Positions 46,751-58,299 of a DNA stretch of 64,000 nucleotides are shown here, in pieces. The notes under the pieces are model-generated. The model was not told the DNA's origin. It worked only from the letters and a program-made list of their open reading frames with translations, and searched no databases. This DNA comes from Welwitschia mirabilis (lineage: Eukaryota > Gnetophyta > Gnetopsida > Welwitschiales), in the NCBI GenBank assembly GCA_051453625.1, contig JBOZIK010000001.1, positions 44,096,012 through 44,160,011 on the forward strand. The letters run 5' to 3'. Made by a program: the position numbers and the translations under genes. Position 1 is the stretch's first letter. Each line of letters begins with the position of its first letter.

Positions 46751-49700
46751 AAAAAAGAAAAAGTCTAAATGCTATGTAACCTTATCATGAATACACCAAG
46801 TTAGACATCTCAACCTCTGCATTAGTGAAATAGATTATCAAATACAAATAAGATGCATTCCATGTAGTAGATCTAAGATAAAATATAACATAAATGTAAT
46901 GATAAGGATGTGTCCATATATGACTTAATTATACTCATGAAGATATCCATACTTATGTGTTCATATATAATTTAATCATTCCTTGTAAAAAGTGTTATTC
47001 ATATATGCTCTAATTTTCTAAAGCTACTGCAACTAGTACATCTTCATGTTGATTACTTAGTTTTCATGAGTAATTCTCAGAAGAGTAAATTCTCATTTTC
47101 ATAATATATCTTAATGATATAAAGATCTTTAAACTATATAATATGTATCTTTCTCATAAAAATGGAGTTCTTCTATAAAGTATCTTATACCCATAGTGAA
47201 AATGTATCATAGAGGTCTTTATCATAAAAACTTCCTATCCTTTTTTTACGGAGATATATTTGACATGAAGTTCTCATCTCATATGATGCATACCTTAACA
47301 TGAAAGTGGAGGTCTCCATCTTGGAAAATATGTGCCTTCCATGTACTATAAATATTCAACATATAATGTGTATCTACTCTATGAATGTCATCAACAATTG
47401 GTGTCTTCTTCATATGAGGGTGTATTCTTTCTCTCTTTCTCTCTATTCTCCTTTCTTTTTTTAATTTTCTTCCTTCATTTATTTCTTCTTTTCTTTTCTT
47501 TTTTCTTTTCTTTTTGTAAGTTGTGATATATAGTTGTAGCTTTGGTAACTAGCTGTGTCTCAAATAACTCCTTGGACATAACTATTCCTCAACTTTTATT
47601 TGTCACAACTTAAACTTCTAACCAGAACGATGAGATTGTAATCACTATTAGAGAAGTAAGGACCTATAAGATATTTTTTTAAAAAAAATCTAGATCATCA
47701 CCAACTGACCCTCAGTGTAGTTCTCATAGCTACTATATTGCACTGTCAAAGACTCCTTTTGGGAATATTTTCTCCAATGCACTTGTAGTTGAACATTGTG
47801 GTTCTTCTCTTTTTTTTTCTTTTTTTTTTTTTGTGTGTGTGTGTGTGTATAAATATATATAGTTACCAGAATATATTAATATATATAGTTACTAGAATAT
47901 ATTCTATCATGTGATAAAACTTGTCTATTAAATCTTCTTAATAAGGATAATGCACTATCTCCTATTAAAGACTTATCAACTTAGCTTCTTATTTTAGAAT
48001 CATTAGATTTACCTTGAACAAATTAATAGATTACTAGTCTGAATAAATTTTAAATAAATGATATATCCTTTATTATCTAGTTTAAAAATTTTTATTTTAT
48101 AAGTAAAGTGGAAGTATTCTTTTCACCCTATAAGAATTTCCTAAATAATGAAGTAAAGATTATGATCACAATACATTTTTATTCTCTCTCCATTTACTTA
48201 GTAGGTTACTTTTCATTAGGACCATATCTGTATATCTCCATTTCCCAAAAGTTTTGTTATGGTATAAGGCCATTATTGTGATTATTTTTTTTGCAACATT
48301 ATGTTGATTATGATTTTCCTATATGATGCCTAACCAAAACTAAATAGTATGAGAAATTTTTTTTTGAAGTTTATGAATCTAAATTTTCTAAAATTTATCC
48401 ACTTAATACAAAACAAAAATATAGTAAAATTGCTATAAACTAATAGCTTTTATAATAAATGAAATGAATTTAAAAAAGGCCTATTACAAAATTTTTTATA
48501 TATATATAATATTTTAAATGCTATGATTAATTCTCTAAATATTTTCTCATTTTTGGCACATGTGACACATAGGAAAATGTGAGCATTTAAAGACTTAAAA
48601 GTTAAAGATTTCAGATATTTAGATGACTATATGATAGTTGTTATGAAATTCAAAAAATATTGCTAGAGATGGTATTTTTAGAAAGAAAATTACACAATTT
48701 TTTTGAAAACAATTAAAATATAGAGGTACATTTATAGTATAAAAATAAAAAAGAAAAAAATTATAGACATAGAGAGTTTGAAACTTCAACTAATTGGAGA
48801 TGATAAAATGAATAAGGGAAAGATGGATTTTAAATCAATGATCACGATTATCTCTAACTACCAAAAGATAAGGTGAAAACCTAAATGTAGAATGCCGATG
48901 ATGCACTTGTTCTTTGTAATTTTACCTTCCTCTGATTAAATCTCTGATGTCACTATGCCTTCTTGTGAACTCCTCTTTCTGCTATGATTTATTATGATAG
49001 GCCTTTTCATTGATATCCTCCACCGTCACTGTTCTTTTCTGATATGCTTTTCTTCTCCATGTGCTGAATGCCGTTTTCTTTATGTTGTAGCCAAGTTATC
49101 ATGGAAATGCTTTTCTATGCTATGTTTTTGTTGGCCTATAATCAAATCATAGCTATGCTATCCTCCCTCTGTGCCTTAGTGTCTCTTTTTGCTCTGTCTT
49201 TGCTAGGTGTCTCTCCTCAATCTATCTTTGCCTTATGGCGCTGTTCATCTGTGGTTCTGCTTTTCGTCTCTTCTAGTTGCGACCTCATGTTCTTATTTTT
49301 GATGCTGTTATCTTTTTATTTTTCTATAGACATCTCTTGCCTTAGTCTTGCAGTCTCTTTATTTGTCTTTTTTTGAATTACCTCCATTGCATTGCTGTGT
49401 TTTTAACAAAAATTCCCTTCTTGTTGTGCTTCCTTCTCTGTTGATTCTTGATCTTCTTCTTTTTTTCTATTTTTCTTTGATCTCACTCTATTAAGATCTT
49501 TGCTATGAGAACGTCATCTGTGGGTAGAACCACATGTAGCAGCATCTCATACTTTAACATCTTAGACAATCTTTTATTTGATGGTGTCTTTCATGCCTTC
49601 TTCTTATGTAATGAATTCTACTTTATTAATACCGTTGAGGAGCTTGAGTCAACATGTGATGTTTTTGTTGCTTTATCTTAATAGTCAAAGTATGACAAAC

Positions 49701-49810
49701 CTATAACTATGGACAGGGAAGAAACCCCCATGGAGACATAGAGTTCAAACCATTCTTCCAATAAGGCACTCGATGCATAAGATATTAAACATTATTTTAG
49801 GAGTTGTCAT
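46751..49810. other. Intergenic DNA, low complexity patches
   Basis: No gene seen. A polypyrimidine tract lies at 47425-47515 and a T-run plus (GT)n at 47808-47848. A roughly 34-bp duplication (TATATAGTTAC.AGAATATAT) is near 47855-47905. The stretch 49068-49376 is open but reads as a hydrophobic Leu/Phe/Ser-rich peptide from pyrimidine-rich DNA, with no family match. Confidence 0.6.
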
Positions 49811-50948
49811 TTGTCAAGTCCAACATTGAAGGATGGTTTTAATAATTACAAGGATTTAAGGAAGAGGAGAAGTATAAAATTAAAGGATCATCCTACATAT
49901 GTATCTCGTAAGAAAGCATGTTTAAAGGAAAAACATGGTCAAATCAAGAGCATGTCATATGAAGATGCTAATGGGGATTCAATGATTGATATGCAAAACA
50001 ATGAAGATAAGAAAAGATTCAAAAGGCTAAAGAAAGCAAATGATGGTAGCCAGGTTATTAAAAGATCAGAAATTGTGAAGGAAATAACTATAGATCAAGG
50101 TTTCTTGAGGCAAAGTCATCCTAAGATGAACAAATTCATTGATGAATTCAGAGGGAGAAAAAAGACATCTAATGTTGATTCTTAAAATGACAAGAAGAAT
50201 GATTTAGAAAAAAATCTTTTAGCATGTATGGATGTTTTCATAGGTGATGATCATTCTAGAATTGGTAGTTCCTTGATTGTTGATCAACTCAAGAAAGATA
50301 AAATATTACTAGAAAAAAGGCAAANNNNNNNNNNNNNNNNNNNNNNNNNNNNNNNNNNNNNNNNNNNNNNNNNNNNNNNNNNNNNNNNNNNNNNNNNNNN
50401 NNNNNNNNNNNNNNNNNNNNNNNNNNAGGAGGTGTTGAAATAAAAATTACCATGAGAAGATTATCATGAGTCGAGAAGAAACGTATAATTAAGCAAAAAG
50501 ATAAAGAACAAAATACATTATATTAATTATCAACATTAAATCAAATTTTAGAGGAAGTTTGTCAATCTATTGTCTTAACTTAAATAGAAGAAATTGATAA
50601 AAAATCAAATGTAGAGTAGGAAAAAGTGAATACTAAAACTCATCAATGTCACACCTACTTATCAAATGTATTTTTAAAGAGTGACAAGACATCAAAAGTG
50701 AAGAAACCAAAAGAGAGTGTCATTCTTCCTTATCAAGTTAGTCCTTTGAGACTAATGGTAAATCAGGAGCAAAGCATAAAAGGTATCCCTATCTCTCATA
50801 TTTATCATTTAACTTTCTGAGGGGCCTAAAGAGATCATCTTCAGGAAGGCCTGTATGGAGAGCAACAGAAGCTGTGAATTTCTACAAAAAAAATACTAGT
50901 AAATATAAAAATGAGAAGAGATCATTAATCCAACCAATTTTAGCATAG
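49811..50948 (+). pseudogene. Shugoshin-like gene remnant
   Basis: Two parts surround an assembly gap. 49811-50185 (125 codons, no ATG, one stop, then open to the gap) is Lys-rich and contains LKDHPTYVSRKKACLKEKHG. After the gap, frame breaks lead to 50817-50948, which reads LRGLKRSSSGRPVWRATEAV, then NFYKKNTSKYKNEKR and a TAG. This is the plant shugoshin C-terminal signature (RRSS.GRP.RRA.E.V.SYKE..L..KMRR) by which the protein reaches centromeric chromatin to shield cohesin in meiosis. The Trp in GRPVW replaces Arg by a C to T change. The N-terminal coiled coil is not seen. The middle part belongs to this gene by position only. Confidence 0.6.
50325..50426. other. Assembly gap (102 N)
   Basis: Run of N inside the shugoshin-like remnant; flanks not duplicated. 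Confidence 1.
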
Positions 50949-50949
50949 T

Positions 50950-52108
50950 TCTTAATGCAAAGACTATTGTTTAATAGACAGAGCCACTAGATAGCATCTA
51001 TTGCACTGCCAACTTGCATGTATTTGATAGCATATTTTGTGTAGTTTTGCAGGATATTAGGTAGGTTACATTATATTTTCATGATAAGGGAGAGTCAAGA
51101 TGAAAGATATAAAAACATGTAATATTTATGAAATTTTATAGCATTTAGAGCAATTTACAATATTTTCTATTTTGAAGTAAACTTTCTACAAACATTGAGG
51201 CTGATGCATTACATAAAAACTTGTAAAAAAACCTATCATTCACTTCATTGTCCAAGCGACTATATGGATGACAAAATAGTTAAAGCCAAGAAGGATGATA
51301 ACTATACTCAATTTGGTAGATGACATGGATTACTTATGAGGTGACATCATCTCCTGTATTGGCCGGGTGACCAATAGGATGATATTTGTTATACCACTCC
51401 CTTAGATATTCACCTAATTTTTACAATTTTATCTTTGTATTTCTTACATGACTGTTAGGACTGTACCTGTGCCTGTTTTCTATTTTGTTGTTTGTGTGTC
51501 TGTTTGTTAATAAGTATTGATTCTACCTTTGACTCCTACTTGTCTTCACTTATACTAGAAATTCTTATGACAGGAGATTGAAGGGCTAAAGATTCATCCT
51601 TGGTAGTTGCAAAGAGATGTCTTCCTTGATGTTGGGTTATACTTCCTCCATTGAGGTAGGGCTACTTTGTAACACAGATGTGGTTTAAGACTAATATAAT
51701 AAGTTATTTTTTTAATGTTCTATGCCTATTATTACTTATCCCTCATAGTTTATGTTGCTACTGATTCTATAATAGTTTCTTGAGTAATATAGGTTATGAG
51801 GGCAACCTTTGTCAAGGTTGAGAATTCTTAGTTTAGGTGCATTATTATTTTCCTTTCCTAAATTAACTTTTCATAAGTGTGTTTGCATTGTGATTTTCTG
51901 CATTACAATCTATTTCTATTACCAGAATATGTAAGTGTTTCATCTTAAAATCAGTTCTCTTTCTTTTAGCTTTGGCCTTTGATGGATTACAACATTCAAA
52001 TCCACTTCTCTTTATATTAGTGTATTGTATTATGTAAAATATCTATTTTATTTGTGAATCATAGGATCTTCTTGAGTGTAATAATTTACACAACTACACA
52101 CCACAACA
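50950..52108 (+). repeat. 5' LTR of copy 2 (start uncertain)
   Basis: The end CACCACAACA (52099-52108) lies three bases before the primer-binding site. Alignment to the copy 1 LTR is clear from about 51000, and to the copy 2 3' LTR (CTGCCAACTTGCATGTATTTGA near 51003 against TTGCCAATTTATAGGTATTTGA near 63627). The 5' edge between 50935 and 51000 is not sharp. Confidence 0.65.
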
Positions 52109-52111
52109 TCT

Positions 52112-52129
52112 TGGTGCTGTTGCTGGGGA
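52112..52129 (+). other. Primer-binding site of copy 2
   Basis: TGGTGCTGTTGCTGGGGA. The standard Athila-type site is TGGCGCCGTTGCCGGGGA (tRNA-Asp type). The three differences are all C to T, and all at CpG positions. Confidence 0.8.
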
Positions 52130-52707
52130 AGGTTGCTTGGAGTTTGAGAGTTGTCATTAATTAGATGAGTGTTTGGATATCCATTCGGATGTTTGCTTAC
52201 AATGGTGCTATATTTTTAGTTATAGTAGTATAAGTTTTTGTTTTTGTAGTTTCTGTTTTTTATTTTTTTAAAATTTTTTAGGATTTTTATATCATCCTAT
52301 ATATCATCTAGATGACTCAGGAGGACGACCATCTACTTTCTATGTTTTCTATATCTACTATTTCACATTTCTGTTTGCTACATTTTTTGTTTTTCTTAGT
52401 GCTTTCTATGTTTCTATCATTCATACTATCATCTGGACAATCATAGGATGATACATTAAACATTAAAACTAAGCATGCTGAAATATGATAAAATTTAGTA
52501 AGAAAGAAAATATCAGAGAGAGTGGCTTTTCATAAAAGGAAAACATCCGAGAAGTTTTGATTGAGTTCAAATTTAACTCAAGTACACACACCAAAGATAT
52601 GCAAGTTTTAAAAATTCTAGAAATTTCTACATTTATTTCTTTAGAACTTAATTTGTAAAAGAATTTTTTTAGAAGATTGTTTCGATGATAGTTTTTAATT
52701 TTTAAAT
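52130..52707 (+). other. Leader between the primer-binding site and gag of copy 2
   Basis: AT-rich, non-coding. Contains two clusters of the CATCTGGATGAC-type motif at 52283-52335 and 52428-52465. Confidence 0.55.
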
Positions 52708-53960
52708 ATGTCTAGTTCATTACAAAAGTAAAAGAAAGTTACTTTACCTAATTCACCTCTTGTTATTAGAAACCCTACAACTATACCTATAAACCCTAAT
52801 GCTAATGTCACCCTTAGAGATTTGATTGCTAATGAAAAATGTGAAATCCAAACCCTTTTTGATTTACCTCCTAGTAATAATGTTGAACTTAGGAATTTAA
52901 ATGCTTATCCCTTTTTTTGTGGTAAACATGACAAAGATCTTTTACAATACATTACCCACATTAAATAGTTAGTGATCACTTTAAGAAATGGTAAGAAAAG
53001 AATAAGTAATAGAACTAACATGATTATTTTTCCCATCAGTTTAAAAGGTAAAGCTGAACTTTGGTTAAGAATAGTTTCTTATAAGAGTTAAAATCATGGA
53101 GTTAAGTTCAATAATCTTTCATTAAGAGATTCATGAATGAAAGTATCATTAGAAAATATAAGAAAGAAGTAACTAACTTCCAATAATAGCCTGATGAAAA
53201 CTATGGCTCTATCTATAAAAGATTTTTCATTGCTTTACATTCGAACCTTATAGATGTTTTTTCTTAAGAAGAAGTGATAGACTATTTTTATAGTGGACTC
53301 AACAGTCAAACTAAGTAATTAGTTGATTTTGTGTGGGGAGAAAATTTTGAACCTCAGTTTAGAAAATGCTTGAAAAGTATTGGAAGAATTAGTGGAAGTG
53401 AGTCAAACTTGACTTAAACCCTTACCTAGAGAAAATCAAACTATAGAGAAAATCATTAAAGATCTTAAGGAGGTAAAGTAAGAAAAAGAAGATATAAAAT
53501 TTGATAAAGAACCAATAAATGTTATTAAAGATTTTACCTCAACTTTAGAAAAATACACTCAGATGATTTTAGATGCAAAGGTAGCAATACAAAAGGGTGT
53601 GGTTGTAGCTCCAACTTATGATTTGTACATAAAAAACTATCATGTAATAAAAGAGTGTCTTTTATTACCAACATATAAAGAAAGAATAAGGAAGAATTAT
53701 GCACTTTTAACCAAAGGTATTCAAACTCTAACCAAAACCAAAGTCAAATCCAAAATCACAACAATTTTCAACCTAAGATGAATGGACCACCCAATTTCAA
53801 AAATTTTCAAACAAATCATCATAATTTCCAACCATTTAGAAAGAGATTTGAGAATGTAAATTTTCAATTAAACAACTCAAATAATCAAGCAAGCTCACCC
53901 AAAACCAAGGTGATCAACTTATAAATTCCATTAATGAGTTCAGAAAAAAAAAGAAAGAAT
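52708..53960 (+). pseudogene. gag remnant of copy 2
   Basis: ATG at 52708-52710 opens a frame with a stop at codon 8, then reads well: RNPTTIPINPNANVTLRDL, then NVELRNLNAYPFFCGKHDKD, which resembles the start of the capsid region in Athila-type gags. Later blocks FPISLKGKAELWLRI (about 53033-53070) and DENYGSIYKRFFIALHSNLI (about 53197-53250) are typical gag capsid motifs (SLKG.A..WL and the F.YNGL-type segment, here FYSGL). Frame breaks and stops are frequent. Nearby QN-rich sequence (53700-53900) may be the nucleocapsid part; I see no zinc knuckle. Confidence 0.75.
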
Positions 53961-55252
53961 AAACTCCAACATTGAAAATATTATAAGTATTTTGCAATAA
54001 ACCATACTTGCTAATCAAATACCATAAGGGTCACTTGCTATACAACCTTTACTAAACCCAAATGAAGCTAAAAAAGATTATAAAGTTATGAAAAGAAGTG
54101 AAAATTATATAACACTTTATACCCATAAGGCTCTAACATCTCAGCGTAATAAAAATGATGAAGAAGGGGATATAGAAATTTTAGAAAATCATTGTTTCCC
54201 TTCTTTTTTAAATAATAAAAAGAAAAATTTTTCTCATAAGAAACCTGCTATCCCTTGGCTTGATAGATTGAATACAAATCCTACCTTTGATGAATATCTT
54301 AAATCCTTAATGCAAAATGTGAGTATCAATTTATCATTTTGGACAATTTTTCAAGAAAATCCTAAGTATTCTAAGTTGTGAAAAGATCTAATTAGGAGGA
54401 AATAAAAATAAACTATTCCTAGTAAAGCCTTTATAGCATAATCCATTAACAACTTAGTTTTACAGAAATGTTTAAAGTCTAAAGATTTGGGGACAGTAAC
54501 TGTTAGTGTTACTTTAGAAGGAAATAGAAGAATAAATAAAGGCCTTGACTTGTATTGGAGCTAGTTTCAACATTATACCTTTACACATTTATTAATGACT
54601 TGAGTTGGTAAATATAATATATCTTATAAGTATTGTCTTAGAATTGATGGATACATTTGTTAAGAAACCTGTATGTGTGATTAAAGATTTAGTCATTTAG
54701 ATTGAAAAATCATTCTACTCCATTGATGTGCTTGTGATAGAAGTTGAACATAATGATGGTTATCCTTTACTTCTAGGTATAGATTGTTGTGAAACAACCC
54801 ATTGTATTATAAATACAAGAACAGGTTTAATGAAGTGCCATTTAGGAAATAAGAAGTTTTTAATAAGAGCATTTGATATCGTAAAAAATATTTAGGTAAT
54901 GATTTGAGTGTGGAAGAAGAGATGAAGCCAAATTTATTTTTATAGCACTGTCCACTTGAAAAAGATGATCAATGCTTTATGAACCAACTTTGTTTGATTA
55001 TTAACTTGAAGTAGACAACTTTATGCTTTTTATGAAGATTAACTTGATTTTAACCATTTAGAAATTGATTATTTTAATCTATAGAGTAGAAAAACTGAGT
55101 CTATTAACTATGCAAAAGTCCAAGATCTGAGTAGAACTCAGATTTCTTCTTTTGAAGGTGGCCATCCACTACTGATGTCCAGACAATAGTCTAAGACGAC
55201 AGTGAATTTTCTTAAAAATTTATAAAAAATAAAAATCTAAATTTAAAAAATT
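53880..55252 (+). repeat. Unit 1 of a duplicated gag-end/protease module
   Basis: Aligns with 55353-56690 through its length: CTTGCTAATCAAA. near 54011 and 55480, ACCTAATTAGGAGGAAA.AAAA near 54385 and 55838, and the end near ATCCACTA.TGA.GTC at 55165 and 56609. The two units are separated by an N gap. Protein-level content: a protease-like stretch with CIGASFNIIP at 54551-54580, where the active-site Asp is replaced by Cys, and the later region GYPLLLGI near 54760. Confidence 0.8.
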
Positions 55253-55352
55253 NNNNNNNNNNNNNNNNNNNNNNNNNNNNNNNNNNNNNNNNNNNNNNNN
55301 NNNNNNNNNNNNNNNNNNNNNNNNNNNNNNNNNNNNNNNNNNNNNNNNNNNN
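55253..55352. other. Assembly gap (100 N) between the two protease modules
   Basis: Placeholder-length N run. The duplicated flanks here are over 1.3 kb and clearly diverged, unlike the short near-identical flanks of the other gaps. Confidence 1.
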
Positions 55353-56690
55353 GAAAGCTCATTAAAATCACAAAACTAAGTTGATCCATTTAGAAATTCC
55401 ATTGATGAGTTGAGAAAGACACAAGAAAGAACAAATTCTAACATTAAAAATCTTGTGAGTATTTTACAATAAATCCTACTTGCTAATCAAAGATCACAAG
55501 GGTTACTTACCATACAACCTTTACCAAATCTAAATGAAGTTAAGAAAGATTATAAGGTTGTGACAAGAAGTGGAAATAAGATAATGCCTCCTACTCATGA
55601 TGCTTTAACTCTTAAAATGATAAAAACAATGAAGAACAGGATATAGAAATTTTAGAAAATCATTCTTTTCCTTTTCCTTTAAGCAATAAAAATGAAAATT
55701 CTTTTCATAAAAAACTTGCTACTCCTTAGCTTGATAGATTGAACACAAATCCTATCTTTGATGAAAATTTAAAAGCCTTAATTCAAAATATGAGTATCAA
55801 TTTACCATACCCTAAGTATTCTAAGTTATGAAAAGACCTAATTAGGAGGAAACAAAAACGAACCATCCCTAGTAAAGTCTTCCTAGCCTAATCCATTAAT
55901 AAGTTAGTTTTATAGAAATTTCCAAAGTTTAAAGATCTGAGGATAGCAATTTTTAGTATTACTTTGAAAGGAAATAGAAGAATAAAGAAATCCTTGATTG
56001 ATATTGAAGCTAGTAGCAACATTATGCCCCTACTCATTTGTTAATGACTTAGGTTGAAAAATAGAAGAGAGCCTACAAGTATTGTCCTAGAATTGGTGGA
56101 TATATCTCTTAAGAAATCTTTAGGCTCGATTAAGGATTTAGTCATTTAGATTGAAAAATCATTTTACCCCATTGATATGGTTGTGATAGAAGTTAAAACA
56201 TAATGATGGTTATCCTTTACTTTTAGGAAGAGTTTTTTATCCAATAGCCTAGTGTATTACAGATACAAGAACAGGTTTGATGGAGTGTTATTAGAAAATA
56301 AAAAGTTTTCAATAAGAGTATTTGATGCTTCTAAAAAAGATTTACATAATGATTTGTATGTGGAAGAAGAAATAAAGCCAACTTTATTTTTATAGCACTG
56401 TCCACTTCAAGAAAGATCGTCAATGCTTTATGAACCAACTTTGTTTGATGATCAACTGGAAGTAGACAACTTAAATGCTTTGGATGAAGATCAACTTAAT
56501 TTTGACCATTTATAAATTGATTATTTTGATCTAGAAAGTAGAAAAATTGAGTCTATCAACTACATAGAAGTCCAAGATTTGAGCAAAACTGAGATTTCTT
56601 ATTTTAGGGTAGTCATCCACTATTGACGTCTAAATGACAGTGAATTTTCCCGAAAATTTAATCAAAAATAAAAATCTGAATTCAAATTTG
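55353..56690 (+). repeat. Unit 2 of the duplicated module, with retained protease Asp
   Basis: Second copy of the gag-end/protease module. The active-site area reads LIDIEASSNIMP at 55994-56029; the Asp survives, while the usual Gly after it is Glu. VDISLKKSL, then IEKSFYPIDMVVIEV, follow to about 56200. Because this unit sits directly before RT in the expected order, it is the better candidate for the ancestral protease. Stops make both units non-functional. Confidence 0.75.
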
Positions 56691-56889
56691 AATCTGAAAC
56701 CTTTACCCAGTGGACTAATATACATCTTGCTATATAATAATTAGAATAAACCTTTGATAATTAATGGAAATATTTTTCCTTAACAAGAATCGAGATTAAT
56801 CTCTCTTTTGCAATCTAAGGTAAATGTGTTTGCTTGATTCCATAAATATTTAATAGCCATTTCTACCTCAATTGTTTAACATAAAATCT

Positions 56890-57700
56890 ATGTTGAGGAT
56901 AATGCAAAACCTATTAGGCAACCCCAAGATAGACTTAATCCAATCCTTAAGCAAGTTTTTAAAGATAAAGTCATAAAACTAATGGATGCTAAAATCATTT
57001 ATACCATAGCTAATAGTGAGTGGATTAGCCCTTTGATGGTAGTGTCTAAGAAAGATGGAAAATGGAGAATGTGAATTGATTATAAAAGATTAAATAAAAT
57101 AACCAAAAAAGATCATTTTCATTTGCCTTTTCTTGATCAGATACTTGATAGAATATAAGGACATGCATTTTATTATTTTGTTGATAGATATAGTGATTAT
57201 AATTAGGTTTATATTATTAGTAAGGATCAGGATAAAACTACTTTCACTTCATCTTTTAGTATTTTTACTTTTTAATGCATGCCTTTTGGACTTTGCAATG
57301 CTCTTAGTACTTTTTAACATGCTATGATGAATATTTTTTCTAATATGTTAGAGGATTTGATAGAAATTTTTACGGATGACTTCTCTATTTATGCTAAAAA
57401 TTCTGAACAAATATTATAAAGATTAGAAAAATTCCTTAATAGATGCATTTCTATTGGCCTATATTTGAGTTGTAAAAAATATTTATTTTTAGTTAAAAGT
57501 GGAATTATTTTTAGGGCATCATATTTTGAAAAAAAAATTAGGATGAACCCTAAAAAGATTAGTATCATTCAAAACCTAAATCCTCTAATAAATGTGAAAC
57601 ATATTAGATCTTTTCTTAGGCATTATGATTTTTATTATCGGTTTATTTAGGATTATACAAACATTTATAAACCCCTTCACTTATTACTTACAAAATAAGC
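56890..57700 (+). pseudogene. Reverse transcriptase remnant of copy 2
   Basis: Blocks in order: LMDAKIIYTIANSEWISPLM, then VVSKKDGKWRM, then a stop and IDYKRLNKITKKDHFHLPFL. The first catalytic region follows as YFVDRYSDYN before a stop (57175-57206). Then come MPFGLCNAL (57278-57304) and the DD box as FTDDFSIYAKN (57369-57401), intact unlike copy 1. LYLSCKKYLFLVKSGIIF and NPKKISIIQNL complete the domain. Stops at Gln, Trp and Arg codons. Confidence 0.85.
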
Positions 57701-57749
57701 TAAAATTAAATGGAATGAATCTTGTCTGCTTGCTTTTACTAGATTTAAA

Positions 57750-58240
57750 TGTAAACTTTCTTCTACTCCTATTGTAATGGGACCTAATTGGAAAAAATAT
57801 TTTGAATTGATGTGTGATGCTAGTAATTTTGCCGTGGGTGGGGTACTTTATCAAAAATATGGAAATGATTTTAAAGTTATAACTTATCATAGTAAAAATA
57901 TGTCTAGAACTCAAATGAACTACACTATTATAGAGAAGGAAATATTAGCAATTGTTTTTTTGCCTTAATATGCTTAGATATTATCTTTTAGGGTTTTATA
58001 CAAATGTCTTTACTAATCATGTTGTGATTTGTTACCTTTTGATTAAGAAAGATTCTAGTGCTAGATTGATTAGATGGATCCTTCTCATGTAACAATTTAA
58101 TTTGACCATCATTAATAAAACAAAAAACCATCATTGTGTTGCTGATCATTTGTCTCATCTCTCTTATCCTATTGATGATTCTTTGATTGATGATTCGTTT
58201 CTAGATGAATAACTTTTTACTCTATCTTCTACTCATGTTC
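57750..58240 (+). pseudogene. RNase H and connection remnant of copy 2
   Basis: FELMCDASNFAVGGVLYQ at 57802-57855 contains the first RNase H catalytic Asp, then FKVITYHSKNMSRTQMNYT and EKEILAIVF (57870-57960). A frame shift and the ending block ADHLSHLSYPIDDSLID-like lead to about 58215. Confidence 0.85.
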
Positions 58241-58299
58241 CTCCTTGGTATGTTAATATTGTTAATTACCTTGTTACTATGTAAATACTACAACATTAG

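Noticed and set aside
47332-47526. 64-codon Phe/Leu/Ser ORF
   Set aside because: Translation of a polypyrimidine tract.
49068-49376. 102-codon hydrophobic ORF, possible membrane protein
   Set aside because: It arises from pyrimidine-rich DNA giving Leu/Phe/Ser; no domain, no conserved neighbours.
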